Shown in pieces: positions 17,060-26,975 of a stretch of 64,000 nt of DNA (the stretch's first letter is position 1; every line of letters starts with the position of its first letter). The position numbers and the translations under genes were made by a program. The notes under the pieces are model-generated. The model saw nothing but the letters and a program-made list of their open reading frames with translations. It searched no databases and was not told where the DNA came from. The DNA is from Streptomyces antibioticus (GTDB lineage: Bacteria > Actinomycetota > Actinomycetes > Streptomycetales > Streptomycetaceae). The stretch covers positions 315,815 to 379,814 of the forward strand of contig NZ_KQ948433.1 in NCBI RefSeq assembly GCF_001514065.1, given 5' to 3'.

Positions 17060-17416
17060 ATGAATCGCCCCACCCGGCAGCGGGACGGACTCCCGGCCGA
17101 GTCCATCACCCGGGTCCGCCCCGGACTGACCCAGGATCTGCGTGGCCGTCAGCGCCGCTATGTCACGGCCATGCTGGTGCGCACCGCCTGCGTGGTGGTG
17201 ATGGTCCTCACCTGGAACCGCTGGCCCGGCGTCGCGCTCTGCGCGCTGGCCGGCGGGGTCCTCATTCCGTACGTCGCGGTCGTCGCCGCCCAGGCGGGCT
17301 GGCGCCAGCAGCGCGGCGTACGGCCCGAACTGGCCCGCCCCCACACCGAACCCGCCCCGCGGGTCGTCCTCGAACCCACCCTGGTCCTGCCCTCGGAGGA
17401 GAAGACAGCGGCCTGA
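17060..17416 (+). CDS. DUF3099 family membrane protein
   Basis: A 118-residue protein with two hydrophobic helices (about residues 37-53 and 56-77) between a basic N-terminus (GRQRRYVTAMLVRTACV) and a polar tail. This pattern and the PYVAVVAAQAG segment match DUF3099, a small actinobacterial membrane family of unknown role. GGAGG lies 5 bases before the ATG. It follows qcrB in the same direction after a hairpin, so it may be a respiratory accessory protein, but nothing in the sequence proves that. Confidence 0.75.
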   Translation: MNRPTRQRDGLPAESITRVRPGLTQDLRGRQRRYVTAMLVRTACVVVMVLTWNRWPGVALCALAGGVLIPYVAVVAAQAGWRQQRGVRPELARPHTEPAPRVVLEPTLVLPSEEKTAA

Positions 17417-17458
17417 GCGCAGCGCACCCACGGATGCGTGCCGGACCGCAGCTGCCGC

Positions 17459-18217
17459 TCAGCGCGCCCGATCGGCCGCACGCAGGATCGCGCAGGCCTC
17501 CGCCACCGGATCGGCGTGGCCACCGGGGTGGGTGACCAGGTGGAGGCGGTGCGGCAGGCCGTCGTGGACGTCGAGCACCAGGGCGTGCAGCACGGCGCCG
17601 CCGCGGTCGCGGAAGACCCAGCCGGGCCGGTCGCCCACCAGGGTCTCGTCCAGGGTGATGCCCACCCGCGCCAGCGGCGCGACGATCGCCGCGAGCATCC
17701 GTGAGACGTTCTCGGCGCCCGCCACACACGTGGGCCACGGCAGCGGCTCGCGCCCGCCGTCGCTGATCTCCGCGACGGCGTCGAGCAGCTGACGGCAGGC
17801 CTCCTCGGAACATCCGAGAGCTGCCGCGATCTGCTCGTCATCGCACCCGAGTGCCTCGCGCAGCACGAACACGGCACGCTCCAGCGGGGACAGCCGCTCC
17901 AGCACCATCAGGGCCGACAGCGCCAGCGAGTCCGCCAGCTCCACCGGCCGGTCCGGGTCCGCCGGCCGGCTGTCGGCGGGCAGCGGCCCGACGGCGTCGC
18001 CCCGCGCCACGCGGGCCGCCCGCACGGCCCTGACCGCGATCCGGCTGACCTCGGCTGCCAGATACCCCTCGACCGAAGCGGGCCGCGTCGGCGCGGCCAT
18101 CGTGCGCAGCCAGGCCGCCTGCACCGCGTACTGGGCGGCACGCGCGTCACCCGTGATCCGGTAGGCAATGGCGGACAACAGGGGCCGCAGTTTCGTGAAC
18201 TCGTCGGCTGTGCTCAC
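17459..18217 (-). CDS. ECF41-like sigma factor, divergent
   Basis: A 252-residue protein from GTG 18217 (GAGGAG upstream). The N-terminus resembles sigma region 2 (LRPLLSAIAYRITGDARAA), and the middle is region 4 (ERLSPLERAVFVLREALGCD, then EQIAAALGCSEEACRQLL). A SnoaL-like domain follows, as in ECF41 factors, but is shorter than usual. Its second half is clearly paralogous to the protein at 44950-45543. Region 2 is weak at the -10 recognition residues, so it may be a poor sigma factor or a modulator. It points toward the qcrB gene and away from the prenyl synthase. Confidence 0.7.
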   Translation of the reverse strand: MSTADEFTKLRPLLSAIAYRITGDARAAQYAVQAAWLRTMAAPTRPASVEGYLAAEVSRIAVRAVRAARVARGDAVGPLPADSRPADPDRPVELADSLALSALMVLERLSPLERAVFVLREALGCDDEQIAAALGCSEEACRQLLDAVAEISDGGREPLPWPTCVAGAENVSRMLAAIVAPLARVGITLDETLVGDRPGWVFRDRGGAVLHALVLDVHDGLPHRLHLVTHPGGHADPVAEACAILRAADRAR

Positions 18218-18587
18218 ACCAGCTCCTCGGGAACGGCCGCAGCAGGTCCGTCACTCCGTCCCGCCGAAATAACGGGGGGCCAAAAAAGGGGGCCAAAAAA
18301 GGGGGGGCGTGCCCGCCGTCAGGGGGGATGCGACGGGCACGCCACAGGGGGGAGGGGGGCTCCCGGCCTCACAGCCCACTCTAGAAGCCGCGCACCATCA
18401 AGTCGCCTGCCGGCAGCGGAAGTTCGAGCTCCATTGCAGCGAGGATCCACCGTGAGTGAGCAATGCACCGCCCTGTCAATGGAACTCGACCGGACTTCTA
18501 GGCCCCCCACAGATACTCGAAGGCGTGTTTGTAGGCCGGGGAAGGTTTCCGGCCTTATTCCTAAGACAACCCAGGGAAGTTGACGCG
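18218..18587. promoter_or_regulatory. Divergent region with G-rich tandem repeats
   Basis: 370 bp between the sigma-like gene and the prenyl synthase, without a gene. At 18274-18300 the unit GGGGGCCAAAAAA is repeated twice, followed by further G runs of six or seven up to 18359. Between them, GGCGTGCCC (18304) and GGGCACGCC form a hairpin. The five or more G runs could fold as a G-quadruplex. Possible promoter elements lie nearer 18588, but none is convincing. Confidence 0.5.
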
Positions 18588-19670
18588 ATGACGAGCACTC
18601 GAACCAGCCCCGTTCAGGCCGTCGAGGCAGCGCTCCGCCGGTTCTTCGCCGACCGCCGGGACGAGGCCGCGGCGGTCGGCCCGGCCTGCGTCGACGCGGT
18701 CACCGAGCTGGAGACCTATGTACTGCGCGGCGGCAAGCGGGTACGCCCGACCTTCGCCTGGCTCGGCTGGCTCGGCGCCGGAGGCGACGAGAGCGTTGAC
18801 GCCACGGTTGAGGCGGTGGCCCGCGTCGGTGCCGCCCTGGAACTGTTCCACGCCGCCGCCCTCATCCACGACGACGTCGTCGACGCCGCCCCCACCCGCC
18901 GCGGTGCCCCCGCCGCCCACGTGATGTTCGCGGACCGGCACCGGGACCGCTACTGGAACGGCGACGCGGAACTCTTCGGCACCGGCGCCGCGATCCTCAC
19001 CGGAGACCTCGCCCAGGGCTGGGCCGAGGACCTCGTCCACACCTCCGGGCTGCCCGCGTCCGCCCTGGCCCGGGTGGTCCCGGTCTGGTCGGCCCTGCGC
19101 ACCGAGGTGCTGTTCGGCCAGCTGCTCGACGTGACCGCCGAGGCCGCGGCCGAGGAGGACATCGACACGCCTCAGCGGGTCAACCAGTACAAGACGGCCT
19201 CGTACACGGTGGAACGCCCGCTGCTCATCGGCGCCGCCATCGCCGGCGCGGACCCCGGACTCGCCGCCGCCTACAGCGCGTTCGGACGGGACATCGGCAT
19301 CGCCTTCCAGCTGCGCGACGACCTGCTGGGCGTGTTCGGCACTCCCGAGGAGACCGGAAAGCCGTCCGGTGGCGACCTGGTCCAGGGCAAGCGCACGGTG
19401 CTGTTCGCCGCCGCGCTGAAGTACGCCGACGAGCGCGACCCGGACGCCGCGAAGTTCCTCAGGACGAAGATCGGTACGCCGATCACCGACGACGAACTCA
19501 CCGCGATGCGTTCCGTCATCACCGACGTCGGCGCGGTGGACCATGTCGAACGCGACATCACCCGGCGCACCGAGCGGGCCCTCGCCGCGCTGCGGTCGAG
19601 CAGCGCCACCGATTACGCGAAGGACGAATTGACCGCCATGGCGATCAGCGCGACGCAGCGGACTTCGTAA
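18588..19670 (+). CDS. Polyprenyl diphosphate synthase (GPP/FPP/GGPP type)
   Basis: Trans-prenyl elongating enzyme of 360 residues. The first Asp-rich motif is LIHDDVVDAAPTRRG (DDxxD without insertion), and the second is LRDDLLGVFG followed by GKPSGGDLVQGKRT. Small residues (Ala-Ala) four and five places before the first motif do not by themselves limit chain length. In context it should make geranyl diphosphate for NphB, because naphterpin-like products carry C10 chains, but the product length cannot be read from the sequence. The mevalonate operon supplies its substrates. Confidence 0.9.
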   Translation: MTSTRTSPVQAVEAALRRFFADRRDEAAAVGPACVDAVTELETYVLRGGKRVRPTFAWLGWLGAGGDESVDATVEAVARVGAALELFHAAALIHDDVVDAAPTRRGAPAAHVMFADRHRDRYWNGDAELFGTGAAILTGDLAQGWAEDLVHTSGLPASALARVVPVWSALRTEVLFGQLLDVTAEAAAEEDIDTPQRVNQYKTASYTVERPLLIGAAIAGADPGLAAAYSAFGRDIGIAFQLRDDLLGVFGTPEETGKPSGGDLVQGKRTVLFAAALKYADERDPDAAKFLRTKIGTPITDDELTAMRSVITDVGAVDHVERDITRRTERALAALRSSSATDYAKDELTAMAISATQRTS

Positions 19671-19704
19671 TCCTTGGAAATCGCTCAACTCCCGCTCCAT
19701 AAAA

Positions 19705-19746
19705 GCCCCTTGGGTGACCCAGGTCACCTCAAGGGGCTCTTGGTTT
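19705..19746 (+). terminator. Terminator after the prenyl synthase
   Basis: Arms at 19705-19719 (GCCCCTTGGGTGACC) and 19722-19737 form a strong stem with one unpaired base, followed by TCTTGGTTTTT. Confidence 0.8.
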
Positions 19747-19813
19747 TTGGATGGGAAGCGTGTCACAATTTCCGTACGTCCTCCCTGCCCAAAATCATTT
19801 TCGCGGCAGCGAG

Positions 19814-19843
19814 TTGACGTCGTATCCCGCCGGTTCGTAGAGG
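19814..19843 (+). promoter_or_regulatory. Candidate sigma-70-type promoter for the aroC leader
   Basis: TTGACG at 19814-19819 and TAGAGG at 19838-19843 are separated by 18 bp, about 70 bp before the leader ORF start at 19914. Pattern match only. Confidence 0.35.
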
Positions 19844-19913
19844 CAAGCCCAAGTCGCTGCCCTCCCGGCACAGTTCCCTTTTCAGACACCGTGATCCGAG
19901 CCGTGGAGAACGC

Positions 19914-19964
19914 ATGTCAAAAAACGCTGTCATTCCTTTGTCGACGCCTGCCGACCTCCGATGA
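19914..19964 (+). CDS. 16-codon leader ORF coupled to aroC
   Basis: ATG 19914 has GGAG at 19905 with ideal spacing and encodes [16 protein letters not shown]. Its TGA overlaps the aroC ATG (ATGA at 19961-19964). The aroC start has no ribosome site of its own, so aroC is probably translated by coupling to this leader. It could instead be the N-terminal stub of a lost gene. It contains no run of aromatic codons as an attenuator would. Confidence 0.5.
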   Translation: MSKNAVIPLSTPADLR

Positions 19965-21145
19965 CCAGGTTGCGCTGGCTGACCGCGGGGGAGTCCCACG
20001 GTCCCGCACTCGTGGCGACGCTGGAGGGTCTTCCCGCCGGTGTGCCGATCACCACGGAGATGGTGGCGGACCACCTGGCGAGGCGCCGGCTCGGTTACGG
20101 GCGCGGTGCCCGGATGAAGTTCGAGCAGGACCAGGTCACCTTCCTGGGCGGCGTCCGGCACGGCCTCACCCTCGGCTCCCCGGTCGCCATCATGGTGGGC
20201 AACACCGAATGGCCCAAGTGGGAGCAGGTCATGGCGGCCGATCCCGTCGCCCCGGAGATCCTGTCCGGCCTTGCTCGTAACGCGCCCCTGACCCGGCCGC
20301 GTCCTGGTCATGCCGACCTCGCGGGCATGCAGAAGTACGGCTTTGACGAGGCTCGGCCGATCCTGGAGCGTGCGTCCGCGCGGGAGACGGCGGCGCGGGT
20401 GGCGCTGGGCGCGGTTGCCCGGTCGTACTTGAAGGAGACGGCCGGTATCGAGATCGTCAGCCATGTCGTCGAGCTGTGCTCGGTGAAGGCCCCGCAGGGT
20501 GTGTACCCGATTCCGGCCGACGTCGAGAAGCTGGACGCGGACCCGCTGCGCTGCCTGGACGCGGACACGTCGAAGGCGATGGTCGCGGAGGTCGATCAGG
20601 CCCACAAGGACGGCGACACCCTGGGTGGTGTGGTGGAGGTCCTGGCCTACGGTGTTCCGGTCGGCCTTGGTTCGCACGTCCACTGGGACCGCAAGCTCGA
20701 TGCCCGCCTGGCCGGTGCGCTCATGGGTATCCAGGCGATCAAGGGTGTGGAGATCGGCGACGGTTTCGAGCTGGCGCGCGTGCCGGGCTCCAAGGCGCAC
20801 GACGAGATCGTGGGCACGCCTGAGGGCATCCGCCGCGTGTCGGGCCGTTCCGGCGGCACCGAGGGTGGTCTGACCACCGGCGAGCTGCTGCGGGTGCGGG
20901 CGGCGATGAAGCCGATCGCCACGGTGCCGCGCGCCTTGCAGACCGTGGATGTGGCCACCGGTGAGGCGGCGCCCGCCAACCACCAGCGCTCGGACGTGTC
21001 CGCGGTGCCGGCCGCCGGTATCGTCGCCGAGGCCATGGTGGCCCTCGTCCTGGCGGATGCGGTCGCGGAGAAGTTCGGCGGCGACAACGTGGCCGAGACG
21101 CGCCGCAACGTGCGGTCGTTCCTCGAGAACCTGGCCATCCGATGA
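19961..21145 (+). CDS. aroC: Chorismate synthase
   Basis: Converts EPSP to chorismate with reduced FMN. The 394-residue protein starts [19 protein letters not shown] and contains [28 protein letters not shown] and [10 protein letters not shown], all classic signatures. Codon choice is more housekeeping-like (many GGT, GTT and CGT) than in the neighbouring phz genes. With aroK and the aroB stub that follow, it looks like a copy of the start of the chromosomal aroC-aroK-aroB operon, kept to raise chorismate supply for phenazine synthesis. Confidence 0.95.
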   Translation: MTRLRWLTAGESHGPALVATLEGLPAGVPITTEMVADHLARRRLGYGRGARMKFEQDQVTFLGGVRHGLTLGSPVAIMVGNTEWPKWEQVMAADPVAPEILSGLARNAPLTRPRPGHADLAGMQKYGFDEARPILERASARETAARVALGAVARSYLKETAGIEIVSHVVELCSVKAPQGVYPIPADVEKLDADPLRCLDADTSKAMVAEVDQAHKDGDTLGGVVEVLAYGVPVGLGSHVHWDRKLDARLAGALMGIQAIKGVEIGDGFELARVPGSKAHDEIVGTPEGIRRVSGRSGGTEGGLTTGELLRVRAAMKPIATVPRALQTVDVATGEAAPANHQRSDVSAVPAAGIVAEAMVALVLADAVAEKFGGDNVAETRRNVRSFLENLAIR

Positions 21146-21654
21146 GTCCTCGGGTGGTGCTCGTCGGCCCGATGGGCGTGGGCAAGTCGACGGTCGGGCA
21201 GTTGCTCGCCGGGCGGCTCGGTGTGGGTTACCGGGACACCGATGACGACATCGTCGCCGCGCAGGGCCGGAGCGTCGCGGAGATCTTCGTCGACGAGGGC
21301 GAGTCTGCCTTCCGTGCGATCGAGAAGGCCGCGGTGCTGCGGGCGCTGGCCGAGCACAACGGCGTTCTCGCCCTGGGCGGCGGCGCGATCCTCGACGAGG
21401 ACACACGCGTGGCCCTCGCCGGCCTGCCGGTGGTCTACCTGTCGATGGATGTCGAGGAGGCCGTCAAGCGCACCGGCCTGAACACGGCCCGTCCGCTGCT
21501 CGCGGTCAATCCGCGCAAGCAGTGGCGTGAGCTGATGGAGGCGCGCCGGCACCTGTACGAGCAGGTCGCCACGGCGGTCGTCGCGACGGACGGCCGTAGC
21601 CCTGAAGAAGTCACCGAAGTCGCCCTGGACGCACTGGAGTTGAAGCAGGCATGA
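21142..21654 (+). CDS. aroK: Shikimate kinase
   Basis: Phosphorylates shikimate at O3. The 170-residue protein has the Walker A loop GPMGVGKST, the shikimate-binding DTDDDIV and GGGAI motifs, and the lid Arg in NTARPLL. It overlaps aroC by 4 bp. This arrangement is the same as in the Streptomyces housekeeping aromatic operon, and the codon style resembles aroC rather than the phz genes. Confidence 0.93.
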   Translation: MSPRVVLVGPMGVGKSTVGQLLAGRLGVGYRDTDDDIVAAQGRSVAEIFVDEGESAFRAIEKAAVLRALAEHNGVLALGGGAILDEDTRVALAGLPVVYLSMDVEEAVKRTGLNTARPLLAVNPRKQWRELMEARRHLYEQVATAVVATDGRSPEEVTEVALDALELKQA

Positions 21655-21683
21655 GCGAGGCAGCGACCCGGCGCATCAGCTGA
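21651..21683 (+). pseudogene. aroB: Truncated 3-dehydroquinate synthase start (aroB remnant)
   Basis: An ATG overlapping the aroK stop encodes [10 protein letters not shown] and then stops. Streptomyces AroB begins MSEAVTRI and follows aroK directly, so this is best read as the first few codons of aroB left at the edge of a copied segment. It probably has no function. Confidence 0.6.
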
Positions 21684-21748
21684 CCCCTGCCGGCAGCCGG
21701 ACCTTCCGTGCACATTTCGTTTCCCGATCACACATACAGAGGTTCACT

Positions 21749-22249
21749 GTGTCCGAAACCGTAGACACCCCCACGGCAACCACCGCATTCACCGACGCCG
21801 TGGAACAGCGGCGCCACAACCGCGCCATCGTCGAGCAGTACATGAACACCCTGGGCCAGGACCGGCTGCGCCGGCACGAGCTGTTCACCGAGGACGGCGT
21901 CGGCGGGCTGTGGACCACCGACACCGGATCACCCGTCGCCACCCACGGCCGCGACCGCCTCGGCGAGCACGCCGTGTGGTCCCTGAAGTGCTTCCCCGAC
22001 TGGGAGTGGTACAACGTCCGGATCTTCGAGACGGACGACCCCGACCACTTCTGGGTCGAGTGCGACGGCCGCGGAAAGATCCGCTTCGGCGACTACCCCG
22101 AGGGCTACTACGAGAACCACTTCCTGCACTCCTTCGAGTTCGAGAACGGGAAGATCAAGCGGCAGCGCGAGTTCATGAACCCGTTCCAGCAGCTGCGCGC
22201 CCTGGGCATTCCGGTCCCCGAGATCAAGCGCACCGGCATCCCCACCTGA
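21749..22249 (+). CDS. phzB: Phenazine biosynthesis protein PhzA/PhzB family (first copy)
   Basis: A small NTF2-fold protein of 166 residues from GTG 21749. PhzA/B helps pair two aminocyclohexenone molecules into the tricyclic phenazine precursor. Family blocks are visible: HNRAIVEQYMNTLG, DWEWYNVRIFET, FWVECDGRGKIRFG and YPEGYYENHFLHSF. It opens the phz operon. A second, diverged copy closes the operon at 27691-28173, so the pair may act as PhzA plus PhzB. Confidence 0.93.
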   Translation: MSETVDTPTATTAFTDAVEQRRHNRAIVEQYMNTLGQDRLRRHELFTEDGVGGLWTTDTGSPVATHGRDRLGEHAVWSLKCFPDWEWYNVRIFETDDPDHFWVECDGRGKIRFGDYPEGYYENHFLHSFEFENGKIKRQREFMNPFQQLRALGIPVPEIKRTGIPT

Positions 22250-22296
22250 CGACGCCCCCTGGCACGAACGACCTCACCGCTGGATCGGAGAACGGC

Positions 22297-23484
22297 ATGA
22301 ACGAAGTCGTGAAGGACGTCACCCGGGACATCCGGGTCCGCGAGGCGTTGCAGCAACCCGAGTGGAGCGACCTCCTCCAACTGAGCCGGGTGGGTGAGGC
22401 GCTCGCCTCCCGCCCGACCCTCGTACAGCCCGACGACGTGGCCACCATGCGCACCCTGCTCGGCAAGGTCGCGGCCGGCGAGGCCCTGGTCGTGCAGTCC
22501 GGGGACTGCGCCGAGGACCCGCAGGAGTGCACCGCCGAGCACGTCGCCCGCAAGGTCGCCGTCCTCGACCTGATCGCCGGGGCGCTCGGCCTGATCACCG
22601 GCAAGCCCGTGCTGCGTGCCGGGCGCATCGCCGGCCAGTTCGCCAAGCCCCGCTCCAAGCCCACCGAGATCATCGACGGCGTCGAACTCCCCTCGTTCCG
22701 CGGGCACATGGTCAACGCCCCCGAGACCGACGCCGAGAGCCGGCGCGCCGACCCGCTGCGCATCCTCACCGGCTACATGGCCGCCAGCGACGTCGTCGAC
22801 CACCTCGGCTGGCGTGAACGCGGCGCGGGCCGCGACGTCGTCAGCCCCCGCGTGTGGACCAGCCACGAGGCGCTGCTCCTCGACTACGAGGTGCCCATGC
22901 TCCGGGTGGACGAGCAGGGCCGCCTGTTCCTCGGCTCGACGCACTGGCCGTGGATCGGCGAGCGCACCCGCCAGGTCGACGGCGCGCACGTCGCCATGCT
23001 GTCCCAGGTCAGCAACCCGGTGGCCTGCAAGGTCGGGCCGTCGATGGAGCCCGAGGAGCTGCTGGCGCTGTGCGAGCGGCTCGACCCGTGGCGCGATCCG
23101 GGCAAGCTCACCCTGATCGCCCGCATGGGCGCCGGGAACGTCGCCGACCGGCTGCCGCGACTCGTCGAGGCCGTACGGGAGGCCGGGCACCCGGCGATCT
23201 GGCTGACCGACCCGGTGCACGGCAACACCGTCAACGCGCCCAGCGGCCACAAGACCCGCCTGGTGGAGACCGTCGCCCTGGAGGTCTCCCGCTTCGTGAC
23301 CGCCGTCCGCGACGCCGGCGGGGTGGCCGGCGGACTGCACCTGGAGACCACGCCCGACGACGTCACCGAGTGCGCCTACACCAAGGACGACCTGCACACC
23401 GTGGGCGAGCGCTACACCTCCTTCTGCGACCCCCGCCTCACCCCGTGGCAGGCCGTGTCCGTCGTCGAGTCCTGGACCGCCTGA
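22297..23484 (+). CDS. phzC: DAHP synthase, class II (PhzC)
   Basis: Joins phosphoenolpyruvate and erythrose 4-phosphate, the first shikimate step, dedicated to phenazine synthesis. The 395-residue protein has the class II features [10 protein letters not shown] (metal-binding Cys), [14 protein letters not shown], and the late DPVHGNT and THLE-like [13 protein letters not shown]. It is shorter than plant-type class II enzymes, as expected for PhzC, which often escapes feedback control. ATG 22297 has CGGAG upstream. Confidence 0.94.
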   Translation: MNEVVKDVTRDIRVREALQQPEWSDLLQLSRVGEALASRPTLVQPDDVATMRTLLGKVAAGEALVVQSGDCAEDPQECTAEHVARKVAVLDLIAGALGLITGKPVLRAGRIAGQFAKPRSKPTEIIDGVELPSFRGHMVNAPETDAESRRADPLRILTGYMAASDVVDHLGWRERGAGRDVVSPRVWTSHEALLLDYEVPMLRVDEQGRLFLGSTHWPWIGERTRQVDGAHVAMLSQVSNPVACKVGPSMEPEELLALCERLDPWRDPGKLTLIARMGAGNVADRLPRLVEAVREAGHPAIWLTDPVHGNTVNAPSGHKTRLVETVALEVSRFVTAVRDAGGVAGGLHLETTPDDVTECAYTKDDLHTVGERYTSFCDPRLTPWQAVSVVESWTA

Positions 23485-23519
23485 ACCCCACGCCCCCAGC
23501 AGCAACAGGAGCCGAAGCC

Positions 23520-24143
23520 ATGACCGGCATACCTCCCATCTCCGCGTACCCGCTGCCCGCCCAGGGCGACCTGCCGCCCGCCGCCGTCGCCTGGAAGGCC
23601 GACCCCGCCCGGGCCGTCCTCCTCGTCCACGACATGCAGCGGTACTTCCTCAAACCGTTCCCCGACAGCCTCCGCGACGACCTGATACGCGGCGCGGTGC
23701 ACCTGCGGGAGCGCAGCGCCGCCCTCGGCGTCCCCGTCGCCTACACCGCCCAGCCCGGCGGCATGACCGACGAACAGCGCGGTCTGCTCAAGGACTTCTG
23801 GGGCCCCGGCATGCGCACCACGCCCGAGGACCGCCAGGTCGTCGACGCCCTCGCCCCGGCCGACGGCGACTGGCTGCTCACCAAGTGGCGCTACAGCGCC
23901 TTCTTCAAGACCGACCTGCTCCAGAGGATGCGGGCCGCCGGCCGCGACCAGCTGATCCTGTGCGGGGTCTACGCCCACGTCGGGGTCCTCGCCACCGCCG
24001 TCGAGGCCTACACCAACGACATCCAGCCGTTCTTCGTCGCGGACGCCACAGCGGACTTCTCCCAGGAGTACCACCGCTCGGCCCTCACCTACGCCGCCGA
24101 GCGCTGCGCCCGCGTCGTCACCGCGAAAGAGGTGTTCGCATGA
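23520..24143 (+). CDS. phzD: Isochorismatase PhzD
   Basis: Hydrolyses the vinyl ether of 2-amino-2-deoxyisochorismate to give dihydro-hydroxyanthranilate and pyruvate. The 207-residue alpha/beta protein has the catalytic Asp in [11 protein letters not shown], Lys in [10 protein letters not shown], and [13 protein letters not shown], where PhzD-type enzymes lack the nucleophilic Cys of related amidases. It overlaps phzE by 4 bp. Confidence 0.95.
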   Translation: MTGIPPISAYPLPAQGDLPPAAVAWKADPARAVLLVHDMQRYFLKPFPDSLRDDLIRGAVHLRERSAALGVPVAYTAQPGGMTDEQRGLLKDFWGPGMRTTPEDRQVVDALAPADGDWLLTKWRYSAFFKTDLLQRMRAAGRDQLILCGVYAHVGVLATAVEAYTNDIQPFFVADATADFSQEYHRSALTYAAERCARVVTAKEVFA

Positions 24144-26044
24144 CGTACGGCGACCTGCTCGACCAGGCGCTGAACGGGCCCGCACAGCAGCCGTACGCGC
24201 TGCTGCACCGCCCCGGCACCACCGGCCCCGGCGTCGTCGAGGTCCTGACCGGCGAGGTGTCCCTGCCCGCCACCCTCGCCGACATCGACCTGCCCGAGAA
24301 CCCGGCGGCGGGCGCCGGCGCCCACCACGAGACGCTCGTCGTCCTGCCCTACCGGCAGCTCGCCGAACGCGGCTTCGCCTGCTCCGACGACGGCACCCCC
24401 CTGGTGGCCATGACCGTCACCGGCCAGCAGCAACTGCCGCTGGACGAGGCCCTCGACCGCATCCCCGACGTGCCGACCACCCTCACCGGCGGCGACTTCG
24501 ACGTCGACGACACCGCCTACGAGGACGTGGTGCGCCGCATCGTCAAGGAGATGATCGGCACCGGGGAGGGCGCGAACTTCGTCATCAAGCGCACCTTCGT
24601 CGCCGACATCACCGACTACGGCCCGCGCAGCGCCCCCGCCCTGTTCCGCCGCCTGCTCACCCGTGAGTCCGGCGCCCACTGGACGTTCCTCATCCACACC
24701 GGCACCCGCACCCTCGTCGGCGCCTCCCCCGAACGGCACGTCAGCCTCCAGGCCGGCACCGCCGTCATGAACCCCATCAGCGGCACCTACCGCTACCCCT
24801 CCTCCGGGCCCACCCTCTCCGGCGTCCTTCAGTTCCTCGGCGACCGCAAGGAGACCGACGAGCTGTACATGGTCCTCGACGAGGAACTGAAGATGATGGC
24901 CCGGATCTGCCCCGGCGGCGGCCGGGTCGTCGGGCCCTACCTGAAGGAAATGGCCAAGGTCGCCCACACCGAGTACTTCATCGAGGGCCGCACCGACCGC
25001 GATGTGCGCGACATCCTGCACGAGACGATGTTCGCGCCCACCGTCACCGGCAGCCCGCTGGAGAGCGCCTGCCGCACCATCACCCAGTACGAGCCCGGCG
25101 GGCGCGCCTACTACAGCGGCGCGGCGGCACTGATCGGGCGGGACGCGGACGGCGAGCGGGTCATGGACTCCGCGATCCTCATCCGCACCGCCGACATCAG
25201 CGCCGAGGGCCGCATCGGCATCGGTGTCGGCGCCACCATCGTGCGCCACTCCGACCCGGCCTCCGAGGCCGCCGAGACCCGTGCCAAGGCCGCCGCCCTG
25301 GTGGCCGCTTTCGACGGCACCCCGCAGACCGAGCGCTTCGCCGAGCACCCCGTCGTCCGTGCGGCCCTCGCCGGGCGCAACACCTCCATCGCCGACTTCT
25401 GGCTCACCGACGCCGAAGCCCGCGAGGCGGCCCGCCCCGAACTCGCCGGGCGCAGCGTCCTCGTCGTCGACGCCGAGGACACCTTCACCTCCATGCTGGA
25501 CCAGCAACTGCGGTCCCTGGGGCTGCGGGTGACGGTCAGCCGCTTCGACGAGCCGTACTCCTTCGACGGCCACGACCTGGTCGTGATGGGCCCCGGCCCC
25601 GGCGACCCGCAGGAACTCGCCCACCCCAAGATGCGGCACCTGCACACGGCCGTCGACACCCTGCTGCGCGAGGGACGCCCCTTCCTCGCCGTCTGCCTCA
25701 GCCACCAGGTCCTCGGTCTGCGCCTCGGCCTGCCGCTGCGCCGCCGGGACACACCCAACCAGGGCGTGCAGAAGCAGATCGACCTGTTCGGCGGCGCCGA
25801 ACGCGTCGGCTTCTACAACACGTTCGCCCTGCTCGCCGACGGCGACGAGTTCCACGCCGACGGCATCGGCACCGTCCGGGTCAGCCGCGACGCGGCCACC
25901 GGCGAGGTGCACGCCCTGAGCGGTCCAGGCTTCGCCTCGGTGCAATTCCACCCGGAGTCAGTGCTGACCCGAGAGGGACCCCGCATCGTGGGAACACGCC
26001 TTGCCGCACTGCTCACCCCGGCGAAGGCCGCGGGCCGGGCCTGA
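24140..26044 (+). CDS. phzE: 2-Amino-2-deoxyisochorismate synthase PhzE
   Basis: Adds ammonia from glutamine to chorismate. It is a fused protein of 634 residues. The N-terminal part (about 1-410) is an anthranilate synthase-like domain with NPISGTYRY and [10 protein letters not shown]. The C-terminal part (about 440-634) is a class I glutamine amidotransferase with GPGPGDP, the Cys nucleophile in AVCLSHQ, and [10 protein letters not shown]. It is the branch point where chorismate from aroC enters the phenazine pathway. Confidence 0.96.
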   Translation: MTYGDLLDQALNGPAQQPYALLHRPGTTGPGVVEVLTGEVSLPATLADIDLPENPAAGAGAHHETLVVLPYRQLAERGFACSDDGTPLVAMTVTGQQQLPLDEALDRIPDVPTTLTGGDFDVDDTAYEDVVRRIVKEMIGTGEGANFVIKRTFVADITDYGPRSAPALFRRLLTRESGAHWTFLIHTGTRTLVGASPERHVSLQAGTAVMNPISGTYRYPSSGPTLSGVLQFLGDRKETDELYMVLDEELKMMARICPGGGRVVGPYLKEMAKVAHTEYFIEGRTDRDVRDILHETMFAPTVTGSPLESACRTITQYEPGGRAYYSGAAALIGRDADGERVMDSAILIRTADISAEGRIGIGVGATIVRHSDPASEAAETRAKAAALVAAFDGTPQTERFAEHPVVRAALAGRNTSIADFWLTDAEAREAARPELAGRSVLVVDAEDTFTSMLDQQLRSLGLRVTVSRFDEPYSFDGHDLVVMGPGPGDPQELAHPKMRHLHTAVDTLLREGRPFLAVCLSHQVLGLRLGLPLRRRDTPNQGVQKQIDLFGGAERVGFYNTFALLADGDEFHADGIGTVRVSRDAATGEVHALSGPGFASVQFHPESVLTREGPRIVGTRLAALLTPAKAAGRA

Positions 26045-26068
26045 CCCGCCCTGCGGCCCCACCAAGGA

Positions 26069-26102
26069 CCGGGCCGGCGCCCACCCCCGTGCGCCGGCCC
26101 GG
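26069..26102 (+). repeat. Intercistronic hairpin between phzE and phzF
   Basis: CCGGGCCGGCGC (26069-26080) pairs perfectly with GCGCCGGCCCGG (26091-26102) across ten bases. The phzE-phzF gap is 91 bp, the longest in the operon apart from its ends. The hairpin may stabilise or partly terminate the message. Confidence 0.55.
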
Positions 26103-26135
26103 TACCCGCCGAGACCAGAACCACTGGGAGACCGG

Positions 26136-26975
26136 ATGCATACGTACGTCGTCGTCGACGCGTTCGCGCGCGAACCCCTCACCGGAAACCCGGTGGCGGT
26201 GTTCTTCGGGGCCGACGACCTGCCCGCCGAGCAGATGCAGCGCATCGCCCGGGAGATGAACCTGTCGGAGACCACCTTCGTGCTCCGGCCCCGCCAGGAC
26301 GACACCGACGCCCACGTGCGGATCTTCACGCCGGTCAACGAACTGCCCTTCGCGGGCCACCCGTTGCTGGGCACCGCCATCGCTCTCGGCGCCCGCACCG
26401 ACGCCGACCGGCTGCGCATCGAGACCGCCATGGGCGTCGTACCGTTCACGCTCGAACGCGCCGACGGCAAGGTCGTCGCCACGAGCATGCGGCAGCCGGT
26501 GCCCGTGTGGGAGCCCTTCGACCGCGCCGACGAGCTCCTGGAGGCCCTCGGCGTCCACGACTCGACACTCCCGGTGGACATCTACCGCAACGGCCCGCGG
26601 CACGTCCTCGTCGGCTTCGAGAGCGTCGAGGCCCTCTCGAAGGTCGACCCCGACCACCGCGCCCTGGCCCGCTTCCCCGACATGGCGACCAACTGCTATG
26701 CGGGAGAGGGGAGTTCGTGGCGCAACCGGATGTTCTCGCCCGCCTACGGCGTCGTCGAGGACGCGGCCACCGGCTCCGCCGCGGGCCCCATCGCCATCCA
26801 TCTCGCCCGGCACGGCCTCATCGAGTACGGGCAACGCATTCAGATCACCCAGGGCGTCGAGATCGGCCGCCCCTCACCCATGGGCGCGCTCGTCCACGGC
26901 GAGGGCGACCACGTCACCTCCGTCGAGGTCTCGGGCCCCGGAGTGGTCACCATCGAAGGGGTGCTCCATGTCTGA
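26136..26975 (+). CDS. phzF: Dihydro-hydroxyanthranilate isomerase PhzF
   Basis: Isomerises trans-2,3-dihydro-3-hydroxyanthranilate to the ketone that dimerises. The 279-residue protein has the diaminopimelate epimerase-like fold, with MHTYVVVDAFA at the start, GNPVAVF, the catalytic Glu45 in MNLSETTFV, LPFAGHPLLGTA, and EDAATGSAAGP in the second half. It overlaps phzG by 8 bp. Confidence 0.96.
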   Translation: MHTYVVVDAFAREPLTGNPVAVFFGADDLPAEQMQRIAREMNLSETTFVLRPRQDDTDAHVRIFTPVNELPFAGHPLLGTAIALGARTDADRLRIETAMGVVPFTLERADGKVVATSMRQPVPVWEPFDRADELLEALGVHDSTLPVDIYRNGPRHVLVGFESVEALSKVDPDHRALARFPDMATNCYAGEGSSWRNRMFSPAYGVVEDAATGSAAGPIAIHLARHGLIEYGQRIQITQGVEIGRPSPMGALVHGEGDHVTSVEVSGPGVVTIEGVLHV

